A stretch of DNA of 62,021 bases from Prevotella sp. (GCA_017964785.1 JAGCRH010000098.1:1-62021), one strand, 5' to 3'. Positions 50,632 through 60,579 are shown, counted from the first letter of the stretch. The notes: generated by a model not told the origin, from the letters alone. A program made the numbers and translations.

Positions 50632-51717
50632 TTATTCTGCGTAGTCATTCAACTGGCTCTGCTTCACCATGGTCATGATGCCGTTGTGCTCCTTGCCGCT
50701 GGGGAGGGTCATCTTGTAGCCACCCCGCAGGCGACCGTCCTTGGTCAGCAGGAAAGCGCAAGAAAGCGAGGGCTGGAACTTGGATTCCTCCTCGTCATCG
50801 TCGAGATAGCCCTTCGGATTCTGCTCGATGACATAGAAAAAGCCTTCATAGGGCGACGCGACGCACTCCCAGTCTTCAACGCCATAGATGCGGCAGTCGG
50901 TGACCTGAGGCCAGTCCTCTTCGTCGATAGAGACACGGATGGTCAGAGGCAGTTTCGGGTCAGTGCTCTTCCAGAGGCCGACGGCAGCATCACGCAGTTG
51001 TTCATCGGTATAGGCCGTCTCTTCCTTGAAGGTCGTGCCGTCGTAGGCGAAGACGTGCCATTTGGTGATAGCGTTCTGATCAGTCTCACCCACCACCATA
51101 TCGCGACCCCAGTCGGGGAACTTGTACTGGAGATAGCAGTCCTTCGAGGGCTTGAAGCGGCTGACGGCATTGTCCGTTTCAGGGGTCAGCAGACAGGTCT
51201 TCGGGTCGTAGTCGTAGAAGCAGAGCGCCTCACCTTCGGCCTTGCTGCGGTTGTCGGCAGAGGGCGTGTAGAGCCAGATGCCGAAGAGCCGGTGACCGTT
51301 CGGACGCTTCCAGACAGAGGTGAAAAGACGGTCCTCGTCAGTGTCGCCGGGCTGCACAGTGGCAAAGCCGTTCTTGTAGTCGATCTCCATGCCGCCACCG
51401 GTATCGCGGTTCAACTGGCGGGTGACTTTGTCTGCCGCCATACCTATCAACAGGTTGGCAGGCTCCGTGGGCCAAGCCACATGGAAGGCTTTGAGCAGGG
51501 CGATGATGTCAGGCTGCTCACCGCCATCTGTCACATGGATGGTTTTATTGGTCCACTGACTGCCGATTTCGGCAGGCTTCAACATGCCTTGAATGGAGTC
51601 GGTCTGAGTCGTCTGCACGGAATCTGTTGCCGGGGCATCACCTTCTGTCTGTCCCTGTTTCTGCTTGCACCCCACAATCGTCAGGACGCAGGCCAGTACG
51701 AATAGATATTTCTTCAT
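50632..51717 (-). CDS. Lipoprotein carrying one RPNGH/YDYDP module, unknown
   Basis: 361 residues from ATG 51717 (MKKYLFVLACVLTIVGC, lipobox). The long upstream frame is the shadow of the next gene. A Ser/Thr/Gln linker is followed by a module with WKRPNGHRLFGIWL, FYDYDPKTCLLTPE, FPDWGR and WHVFAYDGTTF, shared with the 396-residue protein encoded upstream. The rest is unrecognised. Seven bases from its neighbour. Confidence 0.82.
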   Translation of the reverse strand: MKKYLFVLACVLTIVGCKQKQGQTEGDAPATDSVQTTQTDSIQGMLKPAEIGSQWTNKTIHVTDGGEQPDIIALLKAFHVAWPTEPANLLIGMAADKVTRQLNRDTGGGMEIDYKNGFATVQPGDTDEDRLFTSVWKRPNGHRLFGIWLYTPSADNRSKAEGEALCFYDYDPKTCLLTPETDNAVSRFKPSKDCYLQYKFPDWGRDMVVGETDQNAITKWHVFAYDGTTFKEETAYTDEQLRDAAVGLWKSTDPKLPLTIRVSIDEEDWPQVTDCRIYGVEDWECVASPYEGFFYVIEQNPKGYLDDDEEESKFQPSLSCAFLLTKDGRLRGGYKMTLPSGKEHNGIMTMVKQSQLNDYAE

Positions 51718-51724
51718 GTCAGAT

Positions 51725-53251
51725 TTATTCATCTTCGTTGATATTCTTAAACCAGGCGGTGATCTCCTTGCCTTCGGGCACCTTGTCGAGGTAGGCCTTG
51801 CCCTCTTCCTTGGAGATGTTCTTGCCGTTGAGCATGCACTCATCCAGTTCGCCGTAGATTTCGAGGGCGAAGAGTTTCCAGAGTTGCTTACCGTTCTGAA
51901 AGGCATAGATGATATGCTGGTAGGCAGGGCCGCCGGCGGAGCCGGAGAACTTGAGGTAAGAGATGCCGTCCTTCTGGCAAGACGTGGGCATCTGGTGGGC
52001 ATTCTCCACATCGACGAGACGGAACTTACCGTCCTTGCGGATGAAGATGGCACCATTCTTATCTACACTGTCGCGCAACCAGACCCACTCGTTGTCGTAG
52101 TCGATATAGCAGTGAGCCCACTTGGTGAGTTCGACGTATTTGTGACTGTGGGGATCATCGTCGAGGTAAAGTTTTTTCATCTCTGCGAAGTCCTTCTTCC
52201 AGACGGGTATTTCCTCATCGACCAGGGCATGGTACATCTCGTACTGATGCTCGAAGAGTTTACCGTCGCGCAGGTAGATCATACCCACACAGAAACTCTC
52301 GGGGGCACCGTGGGTGTAACAGAGTTCCAGACCCTTCGGGCCTTCGAAGGCTGCCACGATATCGTTGGAGATATAGCCGTCGGCATCGGCATTCCAGGAG
52401 GAACCGTATTCCTCGTCGTAGTAGCCCAGCGACTCATACCGATAGACCTTGCCACTGTCGATCAGGAGTTCCAGGGCGAGGGCATATTTGCGGTCTTTGT
52501 TGTAGGGATCCTTGGGACCGTTCTTGTATTCGCCCTCAAACTCGATGGTGCCATGCACGTAACGGCCTCCGATCTGTTCTATCTTCCTGGAATTGGCTGC
52601 CTTCATGCCGTACTCCTTCTCCAACTGCTTGACGATGTCGGCAGGGAGTTTGGGATAACCACCCTCTTCGTCGAGATGCTTGATTTCTAGACGCTTACGT
52701 GAGTTCAGGTAACTATCGGTAACGATGACGAGACCCCAGGTATCGACGACGAAGCCATCCTCATCTGCCTTTGGCTTGTCCTTGGCATTGACATAGTCGA
52801 AACGGGCACAGAGCGAGGGGATCTCCTTGCGGTGGATCTCACCCATGGAAGGCATCTTGCCGTCAGGATCTTTCAGCACCTCGTCGATGAACTTGATCTT
52901 GATGATGTTGTCGCCATCGAGCAGGTTGGTGTACTGGGCGGCGTTGCGACGGAACATCTCCTGAAACTCCCAGTTCTGGTGCCAGGTATCGTAGTAGTCT
53001 TCGTTATCCTCATTCCGCTGCGGCTCCTCGACACTCGTCCAGTAGAGCATCTGCATGTACTTCCCGTCGGTGCCGATGAGGAACATAGGCAACGGGGTGG
53101 TGTCGTTCTCCTCGATGATGCTGTCGATGACGGCTGCCACCGCCATCGAGTCATTACCGTCGGCAGGTGCCGTCTGGCCTGCGTTCTTACAACTGATCAT
53201 CACTGCCATCGCGCAGATGGCCACAAACATAAGTTTCTTCATATCTTTCAT
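51725..53251 (-). CDS. Large lipoprotein, unknown
   Basis: 508 residues: MKDMKKLMFVAICAMAVMISC, a lipoprotein signal, then an acidic, aromatic-rich periplasmic or surface domain (MQMLYWTSVEE, YKNGPKDPYNKDRKYALALE, WVWLRDSVDKNGAIFIRKDG). I recognise no family. Its ATG overlaps the previous stop as ATGA, so translation is coupled; an in-frame ATG at 53242 is the alternative start. Confidence 0.82.
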   Translation of the reverse strand: MKDMKKLMFVAICAMAVMISCKNAGQTAPADGNDSMAVAAVIDSIIEENDTTPLPMFLIGTDGKYMQMLYWTSVEEPQRNEDNEDYYDTWHQNWEFQEMFRRNAAQYTNLLDGDNIIKIKFIDEVLKDPDGKMPSMGEIHRKEIPSLCARFDYVNAKDKPKADEDGFVVDTWGLVIVTDSYLNSRKRLEIKHLDEEGGYPKLPADIVKQLEKEYGMKAANSRKIEQIGGRYVHGTIEFEGEYKNGPKDPYNKDRKYALALELLIDSGKVYRYESLGYYDEEYGSSWNADADGYISNDIVAAFEGPKGLELCYTHGAPESFCVGMIYLRDGKLFEHQYEMYHALVDEEIPVWKKDFAEMKKLYLDDDPHSHKYVELTKWAHCYIDYDNEWVWLRDSVDKNGAIFIRKDGKFRLVDVENAHQMPTSCQKDGISYLKFSGSAGGPAYQHIIYAFQNGKQLWKLFALEIYGELDECMLNGKNISKEEGKAYLDKVPEGKEITAWFKNINEDE

Positions 53252-54438
53252 TTGTTTTCGGGGATGAATTTCGAGCCGTTCCAGGTGAGGCGCTTCTGGA
53301 TCTTACCCATCGCGGTGTGGATGGTATAGGTCATCGTCTTACCTGTACGGGGCAGGGCATGACTGACAACCGTCTCACCATCAGGTACATCGATCACAGC
53401 ACCAAGGTCCTGGGCGTATGCCACTTTCATGGTACGGGAAGCATTGTCGTAGATATAGAATTCCACACCGGAGAATTGGCCGACGATGGGTTTGCCGTTC
53501 ATATAATCGTCGTTGCTGACAGCCACCAACTTATGCTTCTTGTCGGCATAGTTCCAGTAGCAGCACTCGATGACCTGTCGCGAGTTATCGTCCTTGGACT
53601 CATAGCCCACATAGCCGTTCTGGGTGTCGACGATGAGGTCGTCGCCAGGCATCTGTTTCATGCCGTTTTTGTAGAACCGCCACGCTTCCCTCAATCCATT
53701 CATATTTTCCCCTGTGTTACTGGCGAGCAAGGCAGCGACAAAGTCCTTGACATTCGGCTGGGCGCCCCTGAAACTGACAGGGATGTCAGCCAAGCCGTCA
53801 TCATATTCGAGGGGTTCGGTCTTAGCATAGACGGGTTTCGTGCCGTCCCAAGTGAACGTATGCACCACGGGGCCTTTGTCACCGCTCCAGTCCTCGACGG
53901 TGACGTTCTTTCCCGTCCGCGGCAGATTGCAGAATATCTGCTGGTATTCCCCCCTGTCGCCCCAACGATAGCCCTTCAGGATCGAAGGCTCGGGGATGAG
54001 GGCTTTCTTCTGCGGGTCGTAGTCGTAGGTACACAGCACCTCGATGCAGGGGTCAGTGGGCTTACCCAAGAGGACAGCCAACAGTTTGTGGCCATTGGGT
54101 CGGTTCCAATAACAGGCCGACATATACTCGCCGTCGGTACCGGCATCGCCCACACAGACAAAGCCGTTCTTGGAATCGACGGTGACGGTGAGTTCCGTCT
54201 CTTCGTCAAGTACCTCCTCAGCGAGACCTTTCTCCATCGTCTCCCTTACGGCTCCCACCATCCATGTAGGCCATGTCTGGTCGAAGCGTTCCAGCATGAT
54301 GCCGAGACTGCCGTTAATCACGTTATTGATGGTCTTAGTGCCCCACCCTTTATTGATATCTTCAAGTGAGGTGTTTTCCTGTGCCTGTGTCGTCAGCACC
54401 GTGACAAACAACAGGACGATTGATGCTATTCTTCTCAT
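53248..54438 (-). CDS. Exported protein with two RPNGH-type modules, unknown
   Basis: 396 residues: signal peptide MRRIASIVLLFVTVLTTQA, then two related modules. Module 1 (~35-215): YWNRPNGHKLLAVLL, TYDYDPQKKALIPE, LPRTGKNVTV, HTFTWDGTKPV. Module 2 (~225-396): CYWNYADKKHKLVAVS, IYDNASRTMKVA, LPRTGKTMTY, RLTWNGSKFI. The same module occurs once in the lipoprotein at 50632-51717. Function unknown. Confidence 0.82.
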   Translation of the reverse strand: MRRIASIVLLFVTVLTTQAQENTSLEDINKGWGTKTINNVINGSLGIMLERFDQTWPTWMVGAVRETMEKGLAEEVLDEETELTVTVDSKNGFVCVGDAGTDGEYMSACYWNRPNGHKLLAVLLGKPTDPCIEVLCTYDYDPQKKALIPEPSILKGYRWGDRGEYQQIFCNLPRTGKNVTVEDWSGDKGPVVHTFTWDGTKPVYAKTEPLEYDDGLADIPVSFRGAQPNVKDFVAALLASNTGENMNGLREAWRFYKNGMKQMPGDDLIVDTQNGYVGYESKDDNSRQVIECCYWNYADKKHKLVAVSNDDYMNGKPIVGQFSGVEFYIYDNASRTMKVAYAQDLGAVIDVPDGETVVSHALPRTGKTMTYTIHTAMGKIQKRLTWNGSKFIPENK

Positions 54439-54459
54439 ACGCGTACCTTATTATATATA

Positions 54460-56091
54460 TTATTGAGGACCGAGGTTGCGGCTCTGGATATTCTTATCAA
54501 GCGGGTTGGCATTGAACACCGTCTTGGCACCTGTCTGCTCGGCTTTGTCTATCGAACCGAGGTGCTCCGTGGGGTGATAGATCTGACAGCCCATCAGGTA
54601 GAAGGTGGTGTCGAGACTGAAAAGCGGCGCATCACCCCAGTTGGCGAAGAAACGACAGTCATCGAAAACCAAACCATCAACACCCCAAGCCTCGATAAGG
54701 GCGTATTGACGGTTGTTGAAGAAGTCGCAGGTGGTGAACTTCACCGCCTTACTGTTTTGGAGTTCCATAATGCCATAAGTACAATCATGGATGTTCGACT
54801 TGATCATAGAGAAATCGGTGGTCTCTCTCAAAACTACGCCATAGGTGCCACAGCCATAGAGGTCGCACTTATTTACTAGAATCTGCCTTCCACCTTTCAC
54901 ACCGATGACACCACCATCACAAAAACCTCCCTCGGTATGACCGATGGTCAGGTTCTCCACCGTACAGTCCTCGCAGTTGACGAAACGGATGCAGAAAGCA
55001 TAACGGGGATCGACCTCGATGCTGGAATTCTTACCACCACGAATGATCAGATTCTTGAAATTCTTCAATGTCAACTGCTGTCCATCGCTGATGTTTTCAC
55101 TGATGATCAGAGGTTCCTTACTGAGACCCAAGGCATCATAACTACACCAACGACGCCCCGGACGGTTTCTGAATTCCGACTCGTTCTCCAAAATGCGCGA
55201 CAGATTGAGGTGAACATTATCTCCCACGGTGATGGTTCTATCGGAACGGAGACAACCAATGAACTGGCTCTCATTGAAGACAGTCACCTCGGGGTCATCC
55301 ACCTCCTCAGGTCCGCGTCCGTCATCATCGAGACCACCGGGAAACTGGCCTTTCTCACCGTTTACCAAGGCGCGCAGTTCACTGTTATATTCCGGTCCGC
55401 TCGAAAAATCACGGTAGCCACGTTCGTCATCGGGCACAGCCTCCTCACTCTTGATGAGTTGCACATTGGTCTGCTCGATGATGTTCAGTTTGATGGTGTT
55501 GTTATCTGCCACAGGACGATACCAGGACTGCTTGCCGAAATGCTCCTGCAAGTCCTTCGACTGGAACTTCCACCCGTGACGGGCCAGGATCTCATTACGC
55601 ATCAGACGCAGGTCTTCCTTAGAGAATCGAGCCAGATAAGTGGTATTCAGCAGCATCGTGGTAAGGATGTCACTCACGGGCTGCTGTTCTGCCCATCGTT
55701 CCTGATTGATACAGTTCTCCAAGTTGTCGGGAGTCAGTACCAGGGTCCAGACCACATCGTTGTTGGGTTTACGGACTGCCAGGAAGTACATGCCATCCTG
55801 ACGGATATAGTCTACGTTCCACCCTAAAATTCCCCTGACGGGCATATAGGCATCGGGGTTATCCGTGGTGAGGGTATAGCGTCCCTGCTTGCCTGGGGTT
55901 TTTGCGAGCATAAAGCGGAATCCTCCTTCGTGGGCATCAATACCATTCATCGTCACTTCACCCGAAGCATCGACACTGGCAGTGTAAAGCACGGAGCCGT
56001 CCCACCACTTGGAACCGTTCTGAATGGTCTGCGCCTGCACACCCATCAAGGCGCACAGACAAAATGAAATAACAGATAATAACTTCTTCAT
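54460..56091 (-). CDS. Exported YARHG and right-handed beta-helix protein
   Basis: 543 residues. Signal peptide MKKLLSVISFCLCALMGVQA. A beta-rich N-terminal domain (~22-130) precedes a YARHG domain (~150-200: LRLMRNEILARHGWKFQSKD). From ~270 to 510 lie parallel beta-helix turns (VENLTIGHTEGGFCDGGVIG; CGTYGVVLRETTDFSMI; KAVKFTTCDFFNN). YARHG domains are extracellular and thought to act at the cell wall; beta-helices often bind or cleave polysaccharide. 54 bases after the AAA+ gene. Confidence 0.85.
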   Translation of the reverse strand: MKKLLSVISFCLCALMGVQAQTIQNGSKWWDGSVLYTASVDASGEVTMNGIDAHEGGFRFMLAKTPGKQGRYTLTTDNPDAYMPVRGILGWNVDYIRQDGMYFLAVRKPNNDVVWTLVLTPDNLENCINQERWAEQQPVSDILTTMLLNTTYLARFSKEDLRLMRNEILARHGWKFQSKDLQEHFGKQSWYRPVADNNTIKLNIIEQTNVQLIKSEEAVPDDERGYRDFSSGPEYNSELRALVNGEKGQFPGGLDDDGRGPEEVDDPEVTVFNESQFIGCLRSDRTITVGDNVHLNLSRILENESEFRNRPGRRWCSYDALGLSKEPLIISENISDGQQLTLKNFKNLIIRGGKNSSIEVDPRYAFCIRFVNCEDCTVENLTIGHTEGGFCDGGVIGVKGGRQILVNKCDLYGCGTYGVVLRETTDFSMIKSNIHDCTYGIMELQNSKAVKFTTCDFFNNRQYALIEAWGVDGLVFDDCRFFANWGDAPLFSLDTTFYLMGCQIYHPTEHLGSIDKAEQTGAKTVFNANPLDKNIQSRNLGPQ

Positions 56092-56094
56092 ATT

Positions 56095-56145
56095 CTTTAT
56101 CTTCTTACTCCTTCTATCTTCTTCTATCTCCTTCTAACTCCTTCT
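56095..56145. repeat. CTCCTTCTATCTTCTT microrepeat spacer
   Basis: The gap between the AAA+ and YARHG genes is entirely C/T-rich (C)TTCT(A/T)(A/T)CTC words. Confidence 0.65.
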
Positions 56146-57180
56146 TTATTGTCCAATATTGGTTCTTGCCGAGAAGCCGCCCCTGAGGTCATCAACCGTC
56201 AATTCGGTCAACTGCGATTTGCTGAGATTTGTCTGTCCAGCCAGACGGTTGGCCTGCTGCTGGATGCTCTTCTCAAAGACATTACGGGCAAAACGGGCAT
56301 TACCGAAGTTGCGGTCCTTATGCTCCACAGCGTACTCGAACTGTTCTTTGAGGAAATCCTCAGCATCTTCGGCAAGGGTATACTGGTTCTTCTTCATATA
56401 CATCTTGAAGATGTCAACCAACTCCATACCTGTATAGTCGGGGAAATCGATATAACGGTTAAAGCGTGACTGCAATCCGGGATTGGAGTCGATGAAACGC
56501 TGCATCTCGTTCTTATAGCCGGCGATGATCACCACCAGACTGTCACGATAGTCCTCCATACGCTTCAACAACGTGGCAATGGCTTCCTGTCCGTAGTCCT
56601 GTCCGTTGTCACCCTCGGGTACCAGTGAGTAGGCCTCGTCGATAAAGAGTACGCCATTGAGGGCTTGCTGTATGACGGTATCTGTCTTTAAGGCGGTCTG
56701 TCCCATATACTTGGCAACGAGTCCGCCACGGTCTGTCTCTACGGTATGACCCTTTTTCAGTACCCCGAGATCTTTGTAGATACGTCCCACAATACGTGCC
56801 ACAGTGGTTTTACCAGTACCTGGCGAACCGTAGAACACGAGGTGGTACGACACCTTCGCCGTCTTCAAGCCCTGTGCCTCACGCTGTTTCTGGAGTTTCA
56901 CGAAATTGGCCAACGAACGGACTTCCTTCTTCACGGAGTTGAGACCAATCAATTCATCGAGTTCCTGGTAGGGGTCACCCTCCAAAGGTTCGTTCACGAT
57001 GACAGAGTCTTTCTTTTCCACCTGTTCGGTCTGCTGGGCTGTCTCTTCTGTGGCATCCTTCTTATCATCATCATCTGTAAAAATGCCGATGATGATTAGC
57101 AACACAAAAAAGCCTATACTCAGGCATCCGCATCCTTTCAGAAACTTACCCGTCATTTGTTTTACATTATTCGTATCCAT
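56146..57180 (-). CDS. Membrane-anchored CbbX/SpoVK-like AAA+ ATPase
   Basis: 344 residues. A single membrane helix at ~18-34 (GCLSIGFFVLLIIIGIF) is followed by an acidic linker (35-70) and one AAA+ domain of the CbbX/SpoVK type: LIGLNSVKKEVRSLANFV, Walker A GSPGTGKTT (118-126), pore-loop region YMGQT, Walker B GVLFIDEAYSL, and arginine-finger region QSRFNRYIDF. With only ~17 residues before the helix, orientation is uncertain; an ATPase should be cytosolic. It leads five genes for exported proteins. Anchoring such an ATPase is unusual, as CbbX and EccA relatives are soluble. Confidence 0.9.
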   Translation of the reverse strand: MDTNNVKQMTGKFLKGCGCLSIGFFVLLIIIGIFTDDDDKKDATEETAQQTEQVEKKDSVIVNEPLEGDPYQELDELIGLNSVKKEVRSLANFVKLQKQREAQGLKTAKVSYHLVFYGSPGTGKTTVARIVGRIYKDLGVLKKGHTVETDRGGLVAKYMGQTALKTDTVIQQALNGVLFIDEAYSLVPEGDNGQDYGQEAIATLLKRMEDYRDSLVVIIAGYKNEMQRFIDSNPGLQSRFNRYIDFPDYTGMELVDIFKMYMKKNQYTLAEDAEDFLKEQFEYAVEHKDRNFGNARFARNVFEKSIQQQANRLAGQTNLSKSQLTELTVDDLRGGFSARTNIGQ

Positions 57181-57214
57181 AATGTCCTGATTTATTAGTT
57201 GATTCTTTCGGGGG

Positions 57215-57245
57215 CAAAATTACAAAAAAAAAGCCGTCCGACAAA
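57215..57245 (-). promoter_or_regulatory. Promoter of the AAA+ operon, embedded in the gap terminator
   Basis: Minus strand: TTTG at 57242-57245, exactly in the terminator loop; a 19-base spacer made of the hairpin's 3' arm and T tract; then TAATTTTG at 57215-57222. Confidence 0.75.
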
Positions 57246-57257
57246 ATCGGACGGCTT
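57222..57257 (-). terminator. Terminator of gap
   Basis: 11-bp stem AAGCCGTCCGA/TCGGACGGCTT (57231-57241, 57247-57257) with a 5-base loop. A run of nine T (minus strand) follows. Confidence 0.9.
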
Positions 57258-57297
57258 TTTTTATTAATTATCTGTGATAATCTGTGTAATCTGTGGT

Positions 57298-58323
57298 TTA
57301 TTTCAACTCTGCGAGGTACTTAATGGTGCGAACCATCTGAGAAGTGTAAGAGTTCTCATTGTCGTACCAAGCAACAACCTGTACGAGAGAGTTGCCATCA
57401 CCAATCTTAGAAACCATGGTCTGGTTAGCGTCGAACAGTGAACCGAACTTCATACCGATGATGTCGCTGGAAACGAGTTTCTCCTCAGTGTAACCGAAAC
57501 TCTCGTTGGTAGCAGCCTTCATGGCAGCGTTGATACCCTCAACAGTCACCTCACCCTTCACAACAGCGTGCAGGATAGTGGTAGAACCTGTAGGAGTCGG
57601 AACGCGCTGAGCAGCACCGATCAACTTACCGTTCAGTTCGGGGATAACGAGACCGATAGCCTTGGCAGCACCAGTTGAGTTAGGAACGATGTTCTGAGCA
57701 CCGGCACGGGCACGCTGAACATCACCCTTGCGCTGAGGACCGTCAAGAATCATCTGGTCGCCAGTGTAAGCGTGAACAGTTGTCATGATACCACTCTGGA
57801 TAGCAGCGAAGTCGTTCAGAGCCTTCGTCATAGGAGCCAGACAGTTGGTGGTGCAAGAAGCAGCGCTGATAACGGTGTCAGCAGGAGTCAGCGTCTTGTG
57901 GTTCACATTGTAAACGATGGTGGGCAGGTCGTTGCCAGCAGGAGCAGAAATCACAACCTTCTTGGCACCAGCGGTCAGGTGAGCAGAAGCCTTCTCCTTA
58001 GAAGTATAGAAACCTGTGCACTCCAGAACAACGTCTACATCCAACTTACCCCAAGGCAGTTCAGCAGCGTTAGGAATAGCATAGATGGTGATCTTCTTGC
58101 CATCAACAACGATGAAGTCCTCACCAGCCTCTACAGTGTGCTTGTTCTCACCGAACTTGCCACAGAAACCACCCTGAGCAGTGTCATACTTCAGGAGGTG
58201 AGCCAGCATCTTGGGGCTGGTCAAGTCGTTGATTGCTACTACTTCATAACCTTCAGCCTCGAACATCTGACGGAAAGCGAGGCGACCAATACGGCCAAAA
58301 CCGTTAATTGCAACTTTTGTCAT
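57298..58323 (-). CDS. gap: Glyceraldehyde-3-phosphate dehydrogenase, type I
   Basis: NAD-dependent glycolytic/gluconeogenic enzyme. 341 residues: [13 protein letters not shown], catalytic [33 protein letters not shown]. The gene uses a narrow, optimised-looking codon set, as expected for a highly expressed gene. A short ATCTGTGTAATCTGTG microrepeat lies between the stop and the terminator. Long (~80-base) leader. Confidence 0.97.
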   Translation of the reverse strand: MTKVAINGFGRIGRLAFRQMFEAEGYEVVAINDLTSPKMLAHLLKYDTAQGGFCGKFGENKHTVEAGEDFIVVDGKKITIYAIPNAAELPWGKLDVDVVLECTGFYTSKEKASAHLTAGAKKVVISAPAGNDLPTIVYNVNHKTLTPADTVISAASCTTNCLAPMTKALNDFAAIQSGIMTTVHAYTGDQMILDGPQRKGDVQRARAGAQNIVPNSTGAAKAIGLVIPELNGKLIGAAQRVPTPTGSTTILHAVVKGEVTVEGINAAMKAATNESFGYTEEKLVSSDIIGMKFGSLFDANQTMVSKIGDGNSLVQVVAWYDNENSYTSQMVRTIKYLAELK

Positions 58324-58396
58324 TTTACTTTAAAATTAAATGGGTTTATACCTAAATTATTAACTTTTTTGCGTCTATCTGAAACTTTTTTCTGAT

Positions 58397-58440
58397 TTCG
58401 GATGCAAAATTACTAATTATTTCTTATATTTGCACTGAAT
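58397..58440. promoter_or_regulatory. Overlapping divergent promoters of gap and mscL
   Basis: TAATTTTG on the minus strand (58405-58412) for gap and TATATTTG on the plus strand (58425-58432) for mscL, only 12 bases apart. The -33 boxes are poor on both sides. The two start regions would compete for polymerase. Confidence 0.5.
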
Positions 58441-58459
58441 TTCTTTATAAAAAGAACTA

Positions 58460-58486
58460 AAAAGTGAAAAGTGAAAAGTGAAAAGA
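58460..58486. repeat. AAAAGTG microrepeat in the mscL leader
   Basis: Four tandem AAAAGTG words inside the ~145-base untranslated leader of mscL. Confidence 0.65.
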
Positions 58487-58578
58487 CTATAAATCAGCGG
58501 CAAAGTGCTGATGATTGTAAAACCAAGATGACAAATCTTATATTAAAAATAGGCGTTAAACATTAAACATTTAGAACT

Positions 58579-58998
58579 ATGGGATTTATTAGTGAATTCA
58601 AGGAGTTTGCCATGAAGGGCAACGTGATGGACATGGCTGTCGGTGTCATCATCGGCGGTGCGTTTGGTAAAATTGTCAGTTCACTCGTCAACGATGTTCT
58701 GATGCCGTTGATTGGCAAGGCAACAGGCGGTGTGAGTTTTACAGATCTCTTCGTTAATCTCGGTGATGGCGAGTACAAGACGCTGGCAGAGGCCCAAGAG
58801 GCTGGTGCTGCCGTTTTGGCCTATGGACAGTTCATCCAGAACATCCTCGACTTCATCATCATCGCCTTCTGTATCTTCTTAATGATTAAGGGCATGAATA
58901 AGTTGAAGAAAGAGAAGCCCGCAGAGCCTGAGGCTCCCGCAGGTCCCACCCAAGAGGAACTGCTGACAGAGATTCGCGATTTACTGAAAAACAAATAA
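58579..58998 (+). CDS. mscL: Large-conductance mechanosensitive channel
   Basis: Pressure-release channel of the inner membrane. 139 residues: S1 helix then TM1 ([20 protein letters not shown] with the conserved N and the G/A face), TM2 ([19 protein letters not shown]) and a C-terminal acidic/proline linker with the bundle helix [14 protein letters not shown]. Followed at once by a strong terminator. Divergent from gap. Confidence 0.96.
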   Translation: MGFISEFKEFAMKGNVMDMAVGVIIGGAFGKIVSSLVNDVLMPLIGKATGGVSFTDLFVNLGDGEYKTLAEAQEAGAAVLAYGQFIQNILDFIIIAFCIFLMIKGMNKLKKEKPAEPEAPAGPTQEELLTEIRDLLKNK

Positions 58999-59001
58999 AA
59001 A

Positions 59002-59035
59002 AGAATTCCCACTCGCAACCATCGAGTGGGAATTT
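59002..59035 (+). terminator. Terminator of mscL (bidirectional with guaA)
   Basis: AATTCCCACTCG stem, 7-base loop, CGAGTGGGAATT, then TTACTTTT. It lies between convergent mscL and guaA and is AT-flanked on both sides. Confidence 0.85.
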
Positions 59036-59046
59036 TACTTTTCAGC

Positions 59047-60573
59047 CTACTCCCATTCGATTGTTGCGGGGGGCTTTGAGGAGATGTCGTAGCAGACACG
59101 GTTCACACCACGCACCTTATTAATGATTTCATTGGAGACCTTCGCCATGAAGTCATAAGGCAGATGAGCCCAGTCGGCAGTCATGGCATCAGTCGAAGTC
59201 ACAGCACGAAGGGCAACGGGATGCTCGTAAGTACGTTCATCTCCCATCACACCGACACTGCGAACGGTACTCAACAGGATGGCACCTGCCTGCCAAACTT
59301 GATCGTAGAGGCCCCACTCACGCAATGCCCGGATATAGATATCATCGGCATCTTGAAGGATGCGGACCTTCTCGGGGGTAATATCGCCAAGGATGCGGAC
59401 AGCCAATCCCGGGCCTGGGAAGGGATGACGGGTAATCAGATGCTCCGGCATACCGAGTTGACGCCCCACCCGACGCACTTCGTCCTTAAACAACCATTTG
59501 AGCGGTTCACAAAGTTGCAGGCGCATCTCCTTCGGAAGACCACCCACATTGTGATGGCTCTTAATAACCTTACCCGTGATGTTCAGACTCTCAATACGGT
59601 CTGGATAGATCGTGCCCTGAGCCAGCCATTTCGCATCGGTAATCTTCTTCGCCTCAGCATTGAACACCTCCACGAAGTCGCGTCCGATAATCTTGCGCTT
59701 CTGCTCTGGATCTGTCACACCAGCCAAATCGCCAAAGAACTTCTCGCTGGCATCAACACCAATCACATTCAGGCCCAGGACCTTGTAGTCATTCATCACC
59801 TGCGTAAACTCATTCTTGCGGAGCATACCGTGATCCACAAAGATACAAGTCAGGTTCTGGCCAATGGCACGATTCAACAAGACGGCAGCGACAGAGGAAT
59901 CTACACCACCACTCAGACCGAGAATCACACGGTCACTACCCAACTGTGCCTTCAATTCTGCCACAGTCGAGTCAACAAACGAGGCGGCACTCCACTCCTG
60001 ACGACTTCCGCAGATATCCACCACGAAGTTCTTCAACAACTGCTTGCCCTGTAACGTGTGGTACACCTCGGGATGGAACTGTACGGCCCAAATCGGCTGT
60101 GTAGTAGAGGCAAAAGCCGCATTCACAACATCTGCTGTCGAACCAATCACCTTGAAGTCCTCAGGAATAGCCGTAATCGTATCCCCATGACTCATCCACA
60201 CCTGTGATTTTTGCTCGAACCATTTAAACAGTGGATTCGTCGTGTCCACCATTTCGAGGTTTGCACGTCCGTACTCACGGCTATCAGCCTTCTCTACCTT
60301 ACCACCAAGGGTATGCGAGATGAACTGCGCCCCATAGCAGATTCCCAAGACAGGTATTTTGCCTACGAACTGTGATAAATCCACCTTAAAAGCCTCGGGA
60401 TCATGCACAGAGTAAGGCGAACCGCTCAGAATCACACCTATCACCGAAGGGTCATCCTTCGGGAATTTGTTATAAGGCAGAATCTCGCAGAAAGTATCCA
60501 GTTCACGCACCCGACGGCCTATCAACTGGGTCGTCTGTGAACCGAAGTCCAGAATAATGATCTTTTGTGTCAT
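59047..60573 (-). CDS. guaA: GMP synthase (glutamine-hydrolysing)
   Basis: Converts XMP to GMP. 508 residues. N-terminal class I amidotransferase with nucleophile in [11 protein letters not shown] and QFHPEV; central ATP-pyrophosphatase with P-loop [14 protein letters not shown]-terminal dimerisation domain ending KPPATIEWE. Seven bases after the sugar nucleotidyltransferase gene, so probably one transcript. Confidence 0.97.
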   Translation of the reverse strand: MTQKIIILDFGSQTTQLIGRRVRELDTFCEILPYNKFPKDDPSVIGVILSGSPYSVHDPEAFKVDLSQFVGKIPVLGICYGAQFISHTLGGKVEKADSREYGRANLEMVDTTNPLFKWFEQKSQVWMSHGDTITAIPEDFKVIGSTADVVNAAFASTTQPIWAVQFHPEVYHTLQGKQLLKNFVVDICGSRQEWSAASFVDSTVAELKAQLGSDRVILGLSGGVDSSVAAVLLNRAIGQNLTCIFVDHGMLRKNEFTQVMNDYKVLGLNVIGVDASEKFFGDLAGVTDPEQKRKIIGRDFVEVFNAEAKKITDAKWLAQGTIYPDRIESLNITGKVIKSHHNVGGLPKEMRLQLCEPLKWLFKDEVRRVGRQLGMPEHLITRHPFPGPGLAVRILGDITPEKVRILQDADDIYIRALREWGLYDQVWQAGAILLSTVRSVGVMGDERTYEHPVALRAVTSTDAMTADWAHLPYDFMAKVSNEIINKVRGVNRVCYDISSKPPATIEWE

Positions 60574-60579
60574 ATCTAA

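Noticed and set aside
51718..52056. N-terminal extension of the lipoprotein at 50632-51717
   Set aside because: The Ser/Arg-rich extension is an antisense-frame shadow of the neighbouring gene; ATG 51717 starts a perfect lipoprotein signal.
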